The translations under genes and the position numbers were made by a program. Positions 25,420 through 58,447 of a stretch of 64,000 bases of DNA are shown piece after piece (position 1 is the stretch's first letter; the number at the start of each line of letters is the position of its first letter). The notes below the pieces were generated by a model. That model did no database searches. It was not told the DNA's origin and saw only the letters and a program-made list of their open reading frames with translations. This stretch comes from Maea johnstoni (Eukaryota > Annelida > Polychaeta > Spionida > Magelonidae), in assembly GCA_963942565.1 (NCBI GenBank), contig OZ012690.1:19607179-19671178 (forward strand), written 5' to 3'.

Positions 25420-28400
25420 TTTGTGTTTTTTCGTTAGTGGTTACAGACTGATACACACTTGTAATGCTGCTGATGATACTTACAGACTTTTTAATCAAAA
25501 ACCAAGTTTGTGAATAGACATTAATATCAGTTTGGAGCACTATAAAACATTTTCCTTTTTTATGAAATTCTTTATCTTTTTATCATACCTAATAGTGCCA
25601 AAAAATACATCTGAAACACATATCTTTCAAATTTTTCATAAGATTTCTATCTAAAACCCTCCCTCAAATATTTTCCAAAACTATAACCCACTTCTAGCTA
25701 TCCAGAAACTTTGACAAACTCACCACCCACCATCACCTATCCAGTAGATCACCAAACATGAACGGGAAAAGCCCACATCCTGCACTGCAAATGACAGTCA
25801 ACAAAACCCCACCAATAGCATGCTTGCCACAACTTACTTAATGCTGCCTGAAGAACTTTAGTCCGTGACTTACCCTTACATGAAAATGGCCAAACACTGC
25901 CAGAATGCAAACATGCACAGGGATCAACCTTATGGTCCCTTAAAGGGCATATGCCCCTGAACCATGTGATTTTGCTACCAGATGATGAATTATAGGAGCC
26001 AAGTTTGTGAACGGACATTAAATATCAGCTTAAAGCATTTTAAAAACTTTTCCTTTTTTTGAAATTCTTTATCTTTTCATCATACCTAATAGTGCCAAAA
26101 AATACAGCTGAAACACAAACCTTTCAAACTTTTCCCTGGGAGCATGCCCCAAGATCCCCAAACCTGGACAATGCACCCCTGGCAAAACCATACCGTCGTG
26201 GTGGCCGCACAGGAATTTAATAGCCCCTAAACTTAAAATCCTGGGAGCCAAATCTGCTCCTGTCTGAAAATGTTAAAGTCAATCACTGATGCATGTAACA
26301 AACTGACTGGCTGCCTGCAAATAACACCACATCAAAATCAAACATGTTGCCAACAGCCAAAAATCCACTCCCCCTTAACAGAGGCTTGTGACTCTCCCCC
26401 ACAACACAAAATGTTAACACATAAGCTAAGTATATACAACAAAGCCCATGCATTAAAATAAGTGCCGGCTCTCAAATATTAAAAAAGACCAACAGTTAAA
26501 CAGCGAATAAAAAATTTCATCATAACCTAAAATTCAGCACGCATAAATAAAATGCAACTTTTGACAAACTAAACTAATCACTAAGCCTATCCGCCAAATA
26601 TAAACATGAACATTTTAACACACATACTTCAGAAAAAGAGAGCGATGGGGGGCGGGGTTAAAAATTTGACATCTGACATATCATCAAAGTAACACAAAAC
26701 ATTTACATGAAGATGGCCAAACACTGCCTAAAAGCAAACATGAACAGGGATCAACCTTATGTACCCTTTAGGGGCATATGCCCCTGGTTCATGTGATATT
26801 GCAACCAGATGAAAAAATATACGAGCCAACTTTGTGAAAGGACATTAAATATATGTTTGGAGCATTTTAAAACATTTTCCTTTTTCCTTAAATTCTTTAT
26901 CTTTCTATCATACCTAATAGTGCCAAAAAATACATCTGAAACACATATCCTAAAATTTTTTCATAAGAATTCTATCTAAAACCCTCCCCCAAATATTTCC
27001 CAAAATTATAACCCACTTCTAGCTATCCAAGAAACTATGACAAACCCACCATCACTCATCCAGTAGATCACCAAACATGAATGGGAAAAGCCCACATCCT
27101 GCACTGCAAATGAGAGTCAACAAAACCCCACCAATAGCATGCTTGCCACAACTTACCTGCTGCTGCCTGAAGAACATTAGTCCGTGACTTACCTTTACAT
27201 GAAAATGACCAAACACTGCCTGAGTGCAAACATGCACAAGGATCAACCTTATGGTCCCTTAAGGGGCATATGTTCCTGGATTATGTGATTTTGCTACCTG
27301 ATGATGAACTATAAGAGCCAAGCTTGTGAATGGACATTAAATATCAGCTTAGAACATTTTAAAAAAAATTCAACTTTCTTGAACTTCTTTATCTTTTTAT
27401 CATACCTAATAGTGCCAATAAATACATCAGAAACACAAACTATTCAATTTTTTCCCTGGAAAAATGCTCCAAAACCCCCAAACCTGGACAGTTAAAACAT
27501 TTCCCTTCCACTGAAATTCTTTATCTTTTTATCATACCTAATAGTGCCAAAAAATACAACTGAAACACATATCCCTCAATTTTTTCAAAAGAATTCTATC
27601 TAAAACCCTCCCTCAAATATTTTCGAAAACTATAACCCACTCCTAGCTATCCAAGAAACTATGGCAAACTCACCACCACTAATCCAGTAGATCACCAAAC
27701 ATGAATGGGAAAAGCCTACAACCAGCACTGCAAATGACAGCCAACAAAACCCCACCAGCAGCATGCTTGCCACAACTAATATGCTGCTGCCTGAAGAACT
27801 TTAGTCCGTGACTTACCTTTACATGAAAATGGCCAAACACTGCCTGAATGCAAACATGCACAAATATCAACCATATGGCCCCTTAAGGGACATATGCCCC
27901 TGGCCATGATCTTCCGCCACTAAAGCAGGTCCAGCACTACCAGAAACCCAATATGCATGCAATAACTTTGTACTTAAACCTAAAATAGACTGATACACAC
28001 TTGTAATGCTGCTGATGATACTTACAGACTTTTTAATCAAAAACCAAGTTTGTGAATAGACATTAATATCAGTTTGGAGCAATTTAAAACAATTTCCTTT
28101 TATTTGAACTTCTTTATCTTTTATCACACCTAATAGTGCCAAAAAATACATCTGAAACACATATCTTCCAAACTTTTCATAAGATTTCTATCTAAATCCG
28201 CACTTAAAAAAACTTCCCTATTTTTGAATTTCTTTATCTTTTTATCACACCTAATAGTGCCAAGAAATACAACTATAAGAGCCAGTTTGTGAATGTACAT
28301 TAAATATCAGTCTAGAACAATTTCAAAAAAAATTCCCATTCTTTGAACTTCTTTATCTTTCTATCATACCTAATAGTGTTAAAAAATACATCAGAAACAC

Positions 28401-28430
28401 AAACTTTGTAATTTTCCCTTTATTTTGATC
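25420..28430. repeat. Diverged complex repeat field
   Basis: Overlapping partial copies of one long unit. The block CATACCTAATAGTGCCAAAA recurs near 25585, 26082, 26910, 27398, 27533, 28125, 28240 and 28363. The block CCAAACATGAATGGGAAAAG recurs near 25752, 27070 and 27695, and AGCATGCTTGCCACAACT near 25817, 27135 and 27758. Larger units of about 0.6-1.3 kb are implied. Short open frames here are part of the repeat. Confidence 0.8.
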
Positions 28431-28587
28431 AGTATTTTCGTTTGTTTTGCATCTTGGGCGATACAAATGCAGGGAGATGCTGCTTGGGCCCGAGCACTGG
28501 GTTGAAGGGGTATGGGACCGGCATCGGCATCAAAGGGTAGAAGCCTGCATACTTCAGGTCTGCTACTTCACCTACACCATGCAACCT
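28429..28587 (-). CDS. Possible terminal exon, minus strand (weak)
   Basis: On the minus strand TTATTTTTTCAG precedes a GC-richer frame encoding VGEVADLKYAGFYPLMPMP, then PYPFNPVLGPKQH, and ending QNKRKY with a TGA at 28429. The composition is unlike its surroundings. However, part of it resembles a repeat found at 28990-29060 and 29520-29600, so it may be repeat-derived. No partner exon was found and no function is proposed. Confidence 0.22.
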   Translation of the reverse strand, partial: RLHGVGEVADLKYAGFYPLMPMPVPYPFNPVLGPKQHLPAFVSPKMQNKRKY

Positions 28588-28602
28588 GAAAAAATAATCA
28601 TA

Positions 28603-29910
28603 CATACCATCAAAGCAACACAAAAATATCAACACAAAACATATCTCACCAAATGCAATCTTATATTATCACACCGACACAATATCTTCTTTAAACAGTA
28701 ATTGTTTTGTTTGAGGGACAGTGAAGATTTGCATGGTTTCTATATTTTGTGTATGTGTTTTTATAAAATTGTATATTGAGTGATAGTTTTGTATTGATAC
28801 TTTTGTATTTATTTCAATTTAATGTATGCTTACTATTTTGGGTTGTCAGGTAAATCAAGTTCCTATGATGCTCTTTGGTGTAGATGCAGTATGATGTCGA
28901 AGCCAGTTTCTATGACAGTACACACTTTTCCTGTCACCCAAAACAATTAAAATCATATCTTTATCTAAAATACAACAACAGTGAGAACGGAAGGGATGGC
29001 AGGGTTAAAGGTCTGCTAACTTCAGGACTGCATACTACACTCATGGTGAGAAGGGTATATATACTGACTGCTGAAATCGCGATAAAAATATTTACTACTT
29101 CCGTTTTTTTCAAAGTTGTTTTTTTACGATTGTGGGGAACAAAAAAGATCCACAAATGGGCAGGATGGATTATTTAGAGTCATACATACCATCAAAGCAA
29201 CACAAAAATATCAACACAAAACATATCTCACCAAATGCAATCTTATATTATCACACCGACACAATATCTTCTTTAAACAGTAATTGTTTTGTTTGAGGGA
29301 CAGTGAAGATTTGCATGGTTTCTATATTTTGTGGATGTGTTTTTATAAAATTGTATATTGAGTGATAGTTTTGTATTGATACTTTTGTATTTATTTCAAT
29401 TTAATGTATGCTTACTATTTTGGGTTGTCAGGTGAATCAAGTTCCTATGATGCTCTTTGGTGTAGATGCAGTATGATGTCGAAGCCAGTTTCTATGAGTG
29501 CTGCCTGCAGTTATGTCCCTTGACACCCTTCTCACCATGAGTGAAAATGCAATCCTGAAGTATGCAGACCATTAACCCTGCCATCCCATGCATTCGCATT
29601 ACATGCTCTTTGGGCTTATAAGTTTGTGACCAATAAATTATAACAGTACACACTTTTCCTGTCACCCAAAACAATTAAAATCATATCTTTATCTAAAATA
29701 CAACAACAGTGAGAACGGAAGGGATGGCAGGATTAAAGGTCTGCTAACTTCAGGACTGCATACTACACTCATGGTGAGAAGGGTATATATACTGACTGCT
29801 GAAATCGCGATAAAAATATTTACTACTTCCGTTTTTTTCAAAGTTGTTTTCTTACGATTGTGGGGATCAAAGAAAATCCACAAATGGGCAGGATGGATTA
29901 TTTAGAGTCT
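28603..29910. repeat. Tandem duplication of ~580 bp with an inserted inverted segment
   Basis: 28603-29180 is repeated at 29180-29910. The second copy has ~147 extra bases (29498-29644), which include an inverted version of the CCTGAAGTATGCAG...AACCCTGCCATCCC block found elsewhere in the unit. Confidence 0.8.
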
Positions 29911-30170
29911 GTTTTCTTGAAGTTGAAACTTTTTTTCCGGTTTTAGTGGCGAAATTAATAAGTAAATTTAGAATTTCGCCAGGGTTCCTAAATCAACATT
30001 CCAAAAAGCCGTTTTTGCCGTTTTTTTCCGAAGTCGCCATTTTTTTTCAAAAATTACAAATATAAGCAACAAGTTATGATAATAGGGTAAAAGCCCTATT
30101 TGTTGCGAACACTTTGATGGGCCATTTGTAAATTTTGACCCAGAAACGGCGACGTGACAATTTATTGAAA

Positions 30171-31890
30171 AAAGTATGTTTTTTGTGTGAAATGCACACA
30201 ATGCATATCAATGCCCTAATCTCGCTATATCAAAAAAATCAACTTCCGGTTGTAGCGAAAAGCTATTTTTTCGCTTCCAACCTGAAGTTGAATTAAAAAA
30301 ATGATTGAATCAGATAGATGAGGATCTCATCTATCCAGGTAGGTAGTCATATTGTGATCGGGGGGAGATAGCTTGATGAAATTGACAGGAATCGGCGAGG
30401 TACCATTGAGAATGTACTAATCGCCGTGGTCAACACGCCACCATCGATGCGTGTTGACAAATATCTCAAAATATTTTCGATTTTCCGAAACCAAAAGAAT
30501 TAATCTTAATAATATAGATACTTGGCTTGTTAATTCTTTTGGTTTCAGAATTTTAGAGTTAGAGATGGCCACAAACGAAAGCTTTGAAATCGGGGTGCAA
30601 ATTTCGTCAAACCCGACCCATCGCCATGTTCACGCCACCATCGATGCGTGTTGACAAATATCTCAAAATATTTTCGATTTTCCGAAACCAAAAGAATTAA
30701 TCTTAATAATATAGATACTTGGCTTGTTAATTCTTTTGGTTTCAGAATTTTAGAGTTAGAGATGGCCACAAACGAAAGCTTTGAAATCGGGGTGCAAATT
30801 TCGGCAAAACCGATATTCAAAATGGCGGAGGGTAACCTAGCCAATGTTAAAAATACGTGAATGAACACGTAAGTAAAATAGTACAAAGAGAAATACAAAT
30901 AGCCGCTCATTGGTTAATAAACCGCGGGAAAGAGTACCACGTGGTGTGACGGTGAGGCAGTGAGACCGCTCATTGGATAATTCACCAGAGACAAACCACG
31001 TGGTGCTGTCACGTGATTAGCCGATCGCAGAAAAGTATGTTTTTTGTGTGAAATGCACACAATGCATATCAATGCCCTAATCTCGCTATATCAAAAAAAT
31101 CAACTTCCGGTTGTAGCGAAAAGCTATTTTTTCGCTTCCAACCTGAAGTTGAATTAAAAAAATGATTGAATCAGATAGATGAGGATCTCATCTATCCAGG
31201 TAGGTAGTCATATTGTGATCGGGGGGAGATAGCTTGATGAAATTGACAGGAATCGGCGAGGTACCATTGAGAATGTACTAATCGCCGTGGTCAACACGCC
31301 ACCATCGATGCGTGTTGACAAATATCTCAAAATATTTTCGATTTTCCGAAACCAAAAGAATTAATCTTAATAATATAGATACTTGGCTTGTTAATTCTTT
31401 TGGTTTCAGAATTTTAGAGTTAGAGATGGCCACAAACGAAAGCTTTGAAATCGGGGTGCAAATTTCGTCAAACCCGACCCATCGCCATGTTCACGCCACC
31501 ATCGATGCGTGTTGACAAATATCTCAAAATATTTTCGATTTTCCGAAACCAAAAGAATTAATCTTAATAATATAGATACTTGGCTTGTTAATTCTTTTGG
31601 TTTCAGAATTTTAGAGTTAGAGATGGCCACAAACGAAAGCTTTGAAATCGGGGTGCAAATTTCGGCAAAACCGATATTCAAAATGGCGGAGGGTAACCTA
31701 GCCAATGTAAGAAATACGTGAATGAACACGTGAGTAAAATAGTACAAAAAGAAATACAAATAGCCGCTCATTGGTTAATAAACCGCGGGAAAGAGTACCA
31801 CGTGGTGTGACGGTGAGGCAGTGAGACCGCTCATTGGATAATTCACCAGAGACAAACCACGTGGTGCTGTCACGTGATTAGCCGATCGCA
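30171..31890. repeat. 861-bp tandem duplication with a 197-bp duplication inside each copy
   Basis: The unit 30171-31031 is repeated at 31032-31890 with only a few differences. Inside each unit a 197-bp block (30451 and 30648 in copy 1, 31312 and 31509 in copy 2) is itself doubled. It contains a hairpin, GAAACCAAAAGAATTAA / TTAATTCTTTTGGTTTC. Frames beginning MLTNISKYF are in the repeat and show no known family. Confidence 0.9.
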
Positions 31891-32646
31891 TTAAATATGC
31901 AGAAAACCCACGCATGCGCATCCACCCACGCATGCGCATCCAACGACCGCCCCACCAGACCAGACGCGCTACAGAATCGTATTGGAGTGAAGAAAACGTA
32001 ATGTATAAACACGTAAAAATCCACCAAAAAAAAACTAGGCAACCCACAGAAACAATGAAACAAACTCTATAAACTACACACCCAACTCTAACAGAAACAT
32101 TAAACAAAACGACCCCACCACACCCCACTCTCCAGATCATTCGCCTAGAATTTTCCAAAAATGCCATGTAAGACAACATAGGGAAAATGCATCAACCAGC
32201 TCCCAGGACCCCCCCCAGGAATGCAAGACAACAAAAGCGAACTGAATATAGGTTGTTGTTTGTACAACAACCTCTAAAAACGATTATAATCTGTGGTGAT
32301 TTCATGAATGAACTTTTAATATTGTTTCTATAATGAGCAGCTTACTGAAACTTCTGGAAAATGAAATTAGGCAGCTCCTGTGGCATCAAAAAGTACCTGA
32401 TTATTTTAGAAAATAGAATTTGCTGCTCTTGGTTCAACCATATTTTATAACCTCACAAACTGTCAACTCTAGAACTGTCCCATTCTTGTCACTTTCTGCT
32501 CTTTCAGCAAAATTGATATTGATCTTCAAAACAGAATATCATAGATGTAGACAAGACTTGGCAAGGGGATCTTCAGGCTTGATTGTGTTAAATCCTTTGG
32601 CTCCTAGAAGGCTACAATCCTGATCTCCCAAAAATTAAATGTGTAT
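31891..32646. other. Intergenic sequence, nothing recognised
   Basis: Short direct repeat of CGCATGCGCATCCA at 31909-31941; otherwise no gene or repeat recognised. Confidence 0.4.
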
Positions 32647-32876
32647 TACGGTAAGTTCTCAGTAATTTGGGACATTTTTTCATAATTACAATTTCATAGG
32701 TTCAGAGTGGCCCATGTATGAAAATACCTTGTTGTTATATCAGCAAAATTTACAGCTAGGTCCATTTTTTGTGAAATGGCAACTGGTGATAGTTCGAGGA
32801 TTGCCCATTAATTATTTTGCAAAATAATGTGGCCCAAATTTCTAGGGTGTTCTTAATTTCCGAGAATTTACAGTAC
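32647..32876. mobile_element. MITE-like element with TACNGTAANTTCTC ends
   Basis: Left end TACGGTAAGTTCTCAGTAAT and right end (reverse complement) TACTGTAAATTCTCGGAAAT. TA at both borders. Non-coding. Confidence 0.55.
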
Positions 32877-33772
32877 ATGTACTTCCAAACTTCTAAGAAA
32901 TGTAGGTCATAAATTGCACTTGATCTAAGCCATTTTATACAACTCTGTCAGAAAAGTGCCTATCATTCATTCCTTGATATCTTAGACTTTTCTTTCACTA
33001 TTGAATAATGGGTGCCTGAAAAGCCTGTTCTTAGGATGTGGGGGATATCTAAAATCATAATTTATAAGTAGATTCACCAATGCATAAGCATTGTGAGTGT
33101 CTATTAAGTCAGTAAGGCAACTATACCATCTGAAAAGGGGGCACAGCAATGGAATAGATAAAAGAATGAAAGAATGATTGTTTTCTCATATCCAATGAAT
33201 CATTTAATTGAAATATGCTTGACACTAGCGATTTTATATACTTACAGATGACATGATGGAGAAAAATATCATAATGTGAATGCAAAATTGATAGATATTA
33301 CAACACTCCTAATCTCCTACATCTATAACCTAACCGTTCCTGCAGACACACACACCCAAAGGGTCTTACAATCTTGAGTTTAACTGTCTCATCATGATGA
33401 ATATGAGCAATGTTAGGCTACCCAGAAGATTAATACTGTCTTATATGTACATTTGGTCTTTACTCTTGAAAATTCTTATATTTTGCCTTAAGATTTTAGG
33501 AGACAGTTAGGTAAAGCTGTTAGAACAGAGAGATATACCAAGTACAAAATGGGGATGATGATCTTCACAATACTAACGGTGCTCTCTTCAAACTAATGTG
33601 TACCATACAATTGCCACAGAATGATAAAAACAAGACAATGTAGCTAACTTCAAAGAGGAACACATTTCCATTCAAGGTACACATTTGTATCACTATTTGT
33701 ATATAACATGGCCTGTTGTTTGTGCAGGTCTGTGGAATTTGTCCTTTGTCGCTACTTGACACTGAGAATCTT
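32877..33772. other. Intergenic sequence, nothing recognised
   Basis: No exon, repeat or RNA gene recognised in this stretch downstream of PLRG1. Confidence 0.4.
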
Positions 33773-33985
33773 CTAAGCCTTATGCTGCTGATGGCTAATT
33801 TGGCCAATACAAAATGAGGCAAAAAAAACTGGAAAAATGATTGAAACCCTGGCATATGGGTACTCATGAGAGAACTCAGTGAGAGCTTCCCAATGAATAC
33901 CAACATGACAGGGTTTAGGAAGTTTTCAAGGATCTTTGCGTCCTTGTGCTTTGGAGGAAAGTAGCCTTAGCATTAGAAGGGCTAA
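33773..33985. mobile_element. TTAA-family MITE, reverse copy
   Basis: Same family as 9877-10268, with degraded ends (CTAAGCCTTATGCTGC...AGAAGGGCTAA). It lies 165 bp downstream of the PLRG1 stop codon. Confidence 0.7.
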
Positions 33986-34150
33986 TCACACTTTAAGAGT
34001 CCATCGTTTGGCAATTTTGCACCTGATGTCTTTCCAACTTATTTTTTCTAAGGTCTCAAATTATTTTTTTTCGATAAAATGTCCATTACTTATACAGCCT
34101 CTGGGTAAAGTGCATTGTTTCCCTATTACTATATCAGCCACCACTGTTAT

Positions 34151-54880
<20,730 letters not shown>

Positions 54881-55030
54881 CTTTGAATGAATGAAGTATA
54901 TGGGTGAACGCTCGCTACCTCGCTGCTAACTACCAATCACATTGAAGTAAACTGCGAGTGTATTTGCTAAGTTTATATGTCTGAATCACATAGTAGTTCA
55001 GCGGCGAATAGTATAATGCACCCAATGTGG
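54881..55030 (-). promoter_or_regulatory. Probable PLRG1 5' UTR and promoter region
   Basis: Lies directly upstream of the PLRG1 ATG. No TATA box was noted. Assignment rests only on position. Confidence 0.45.
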
Positions 55031-57207
55031 AACATTGAAAAAAGTCCCAAAAGGTGGCGCCACGGATGTTTTTAAGTCAGTTCCAGAAAAAAGCGGGGCA
55101 GCATCCTTTAAAAAAATCCTAAAAATGTATAGCTCTTCCCAACATCAAAATTATTTTTGAATACAAACACTCTAACCAGGAATGAATCGTTTTAACTGTT
55201 GTCTAGGTGTTTCAAAATGATAAATGAACCTTTGCTATAGGGGTTCTGGTTGTTTTTAAGGGGTAGCCTGTAGCGTTATCTTTAAACATGTTTTTCTTTA
55301 CCCTACCTTTATTTGATCATTAAGCCTGCACAAAATCTTAGATGACCAAACACATCCAAGATAAAATATAGATTAACTGAAAGGCCTTATGGTGCGGAAT
55401 ACATAAAATATTCTGCCAGTATGATGTAATTTATAAAAAACTGAAAACAAACAACAACAAAAACACGCAAAGTGATTTCAAATGTATAGTAGTTTCAATC
55501 CACAATTATGTATTGGGGACCATCAGCTCACACAAATGCGGAGGAAATATCAATACGGAGGTAAGGGTATCACATTTTCTAAGTTTTATCCAGATTTCTT
55601 GTTGAAAAATTGCTAACTGAACTTTTTTAAACTTCTAGATTACATCTGAACTACGTCTTGATCGTCTCAGATGATACCTCATCAGAACAAAATAAGAACT
55701 TGAAATTTAAAAAAATGTGACACCCTTCCCTCCCCACCGATATGCCTAATTTCAAGCAGAGGGATACCCATTCGTCTGTTTCGAGAATATTTGTCAATAT
55801 TTCATAGCCATAAATTTGTTGTTGAAATGACCGCGCTTCGTTGAAATTAAAAGAGAAAAGAGCCAAAATCCCTTATCTGCTAGCTTAGATAAATAAAAAC
55901 AAGTGGATATGAAACAAGCTGGTCAACATGAACAAGCTGGCTGCGCCAAATAGCTCAAAAGTAGTTTTCTGTGCATGTTGGTTTCTCTGTAATGTAAACG
56001 ATACGAGAGCCCTCATTGGTATTTGTGTCCTAGTGATGTCACACTTAGGCCAGATTAGAGACTCCTGGCATAGCCAGGCCTTCACTATAGCGCATATAGT
56101 AATTTGTCTCTCGCTACATATCCATTCTTTTATTCATCTAAGCTGCTAGCATATAGTGTGCAAGCCTGTGGCAGGTTCTTTGCTCTTTGGTCGCTTATTC
56201 TGCTAAGTGTCGACTTAGACTATCATAGTTGGTCTGGTTATGAGAAAAAACGGTGTTGGCTGTAACATATGAAAAAATCTCAACTGACCCTTAATTCACA
56301 AATTACCCCCATCAGCCACATTAAGTGTTTAGGACCACGGATGAATGTTAGTTTCCTTTTCTGGTAAAAGGTAGCAGCACTAGTCACAACTACTTTTCCA
56401 CACGCGCTTTGCTACAAAATTAAGGTAGAACCTAAAGCTGATCAAAAGTTTCTAGCCGTAGCCGTTTGACATCCACAATTTTTTCGAAAAGAAAATTTGT
56501 TTTACTACAATATTAATTGTTTATCTAAGGTTATACTGTTATAGATTTAATGATACATCAGAGCTTGAACAAAATATCGTCATCTATCTCCGGCTTACTC
56601 CATACCTCTCAGATCAGACTTATCAGAGTAGCACATGAAACGTTTAATTTTAAGTGAAAAAAATTAGTCAAGATGGTATCCATAGTCTGTGCCGTCATTA
56701 TTTAGGCATAGTTATTTATCAGATCCGACTGTTTTGTTCGCTGAACCTATTCCGAAAATTTGGGTGCGAAATAAAACAGTTTAAAAAGATGCATTTTATA
56801 CTTGGAAGTATAGTCAATAAAGATACAATTACAATACAACTACAATTAAGATAAACTTGTGGTTATGACAAAAAAGTGAAGTTGTTGCCCCCACCAGAGG
56901 CGTGGGAAGTGAAATCTCTCAAAACTATTAAATGTAATTTTTGTTTTGATCAAAGAGAACACAGGTGGGAGACGAAGTAGTGCAGTTAACCTGCCATTAA
57001 GACCGAGATAACTCATATTGGAATCGATAAACATATTTGATTGTAAAGAATCAAAATAGAATATATTGATATTAACCAAATGTATATCCTGTATACCTAA
57101 AACTGAAAATAAAAACTGAAACTGATTAGAGAGCAGTTTCAAGAAAATGAATATAAATAATAATACATTATAGTAGGGTACCTCTAATACCTATAAATAT
57201 TGGATGT
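55031..57207. other. Intergenic sequence, nothing recognised
   Basis: No exon or repeat with support was seen between PLRG1 and the GC-rich palindrome cluster. Confidence 0.4.
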
Positions 57208-57297
57208 GGCTGCGTAGCCGGCTACGCAGCCTCCGGGGCTGCATAGCCGGCTAGCCGGCTACGCAGCCTATCCTTCAGCATTTGGCTGCGTAGCCGG
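57208..57297. repeat. Cluster of GGCTGCGTAGCC palindromes
   Basis: 57208-57231 is a perfect 24-bp palindrome (GGCTGCGTAGCC and its mirror). 57237-57268 is a 32-bp near-palindrome of the same words, and a half unit follows at 57284-57297. GC-rich in an AT-rich setting. Confidence 0.88.
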
Positions 57298-57959
57298 AAT
57301 CAATGTGTATAGTACTTATATAAAGAAAATATATTTTTTCATTGGTAATAGACAGTTTATTTCTAAACATCCTGAATTAGTAACCCATCTATTTCGCATC
57401 CTAATACCAGCTACCGATTGGTATGAATCTTTTATCTTTTATAGAAAGCATATTTTAGAGAAAAAAGATTAAAAGAGAAATGTTAATCAGAGGACTATCA
57501 GCAACCCTCATTCAAATACATTCCTAATTAATGTGAATAGCAGAGTTTATATCATGATTGTGATCCTTATTCATGGTGACAATTTTAAGATACTGGCCAT
57601 CCTTTGTGACTCTAATCCTGATTTGAAAGCTGCATTAATACTACATGAACCTTAGATAAATCAACACAAGAGTTACAATTTGAGTTAGGACCTATTTCTG
57701 TTTTTCTAATATTTTCATCACTTATGTTCATCCCTTGTTGAATGTATGGATATTGTGTACACTTAGGTGCAGTCATTAAACATTCATTCATCCTGAATCA
57801 ATAACGCTATATTGGCAAAGCACTTTTTCACTGCCACTATTAAAAGAATCCGGCTCCAGTAATCACCAATAAGCAATTGGCTAATCGTTCAATCTGCGTT
57901 GCCAACACACCACTGAAGGTAAAATCAGGTTAGTAGGGTAGTTATGTTGTCAGCCCACA

Positions 57960-58154
57960 ACGTTCGACCAATCAGAAGCCTTTACCGAGTCCGTCTGGCA
58001 AAACTTCCGGTTGGACGCAAACATGCGTAAAGCGAAAATGGGGCAGTGTTCTTACCGAAATGTCATCTCATGAATTTAATTTTATTGTATTTGCATCGAA
58101 ATTAAAACAAAAAATTGTAAATGCATCTAAATGATTCGTAAGTAATCTAACGAA
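57960..58154 (+). promoter_or_regulatory. Likely promoter and 5' UTR of the gene starting at 58155
   Basis: A CCAATCAG box (57968-57975) and an ETS-type site ACTTCCGGT (58003-58011) lie 145-190 bp before a good first ATG. These are typical of TATA-less housekeeping promoters. Confidence 0.5.
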
Positions 58155-58206
58155 ATGGCGGAATTACAAGGTGCTGAGGAGCCCGCTTTAGATGAAATAA
58201 AGCCAG
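58155..58206 (+). CDS. First coding exon of an unidentified gene
   Basis: AACGAAATGG start context, then MAELQGAEEPALDEIKP followed by the donor GTATGG in phase 1. GC-richer than its surroundings, with promoter-like motifs upstream. No second exon was recognised before 64000. Function not assignable. Confidence 0.5.
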
Positions 58207-58447
58207 GTATGGAATGATTTTTCTCAATTTATGTTTCAATGAATGGGAGACATAGATGTGATTGTTGGCATTAAACGAATATTCCCAGTTTTCAAATATC
58301 CACAAAGTATATCCTATTCCTATATATATTTCGAAGTGTCAGTGACTTCCAGCCCGCTGTTTATTGGTACCTCTTATCGCTCGAGTGGGTTTGCCGCGCA
58401 AGTTAAGTAGGTGAATCGCTCAATGTGTCACTGGCCTTTTACATAAA

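Noticed and set aside
30451-31721. Repeated frames starting MLTNISKYF as possible small genes
   Set aside because: They lie within the 197-bp duplicated block, span a hairpin, and match no family I know.
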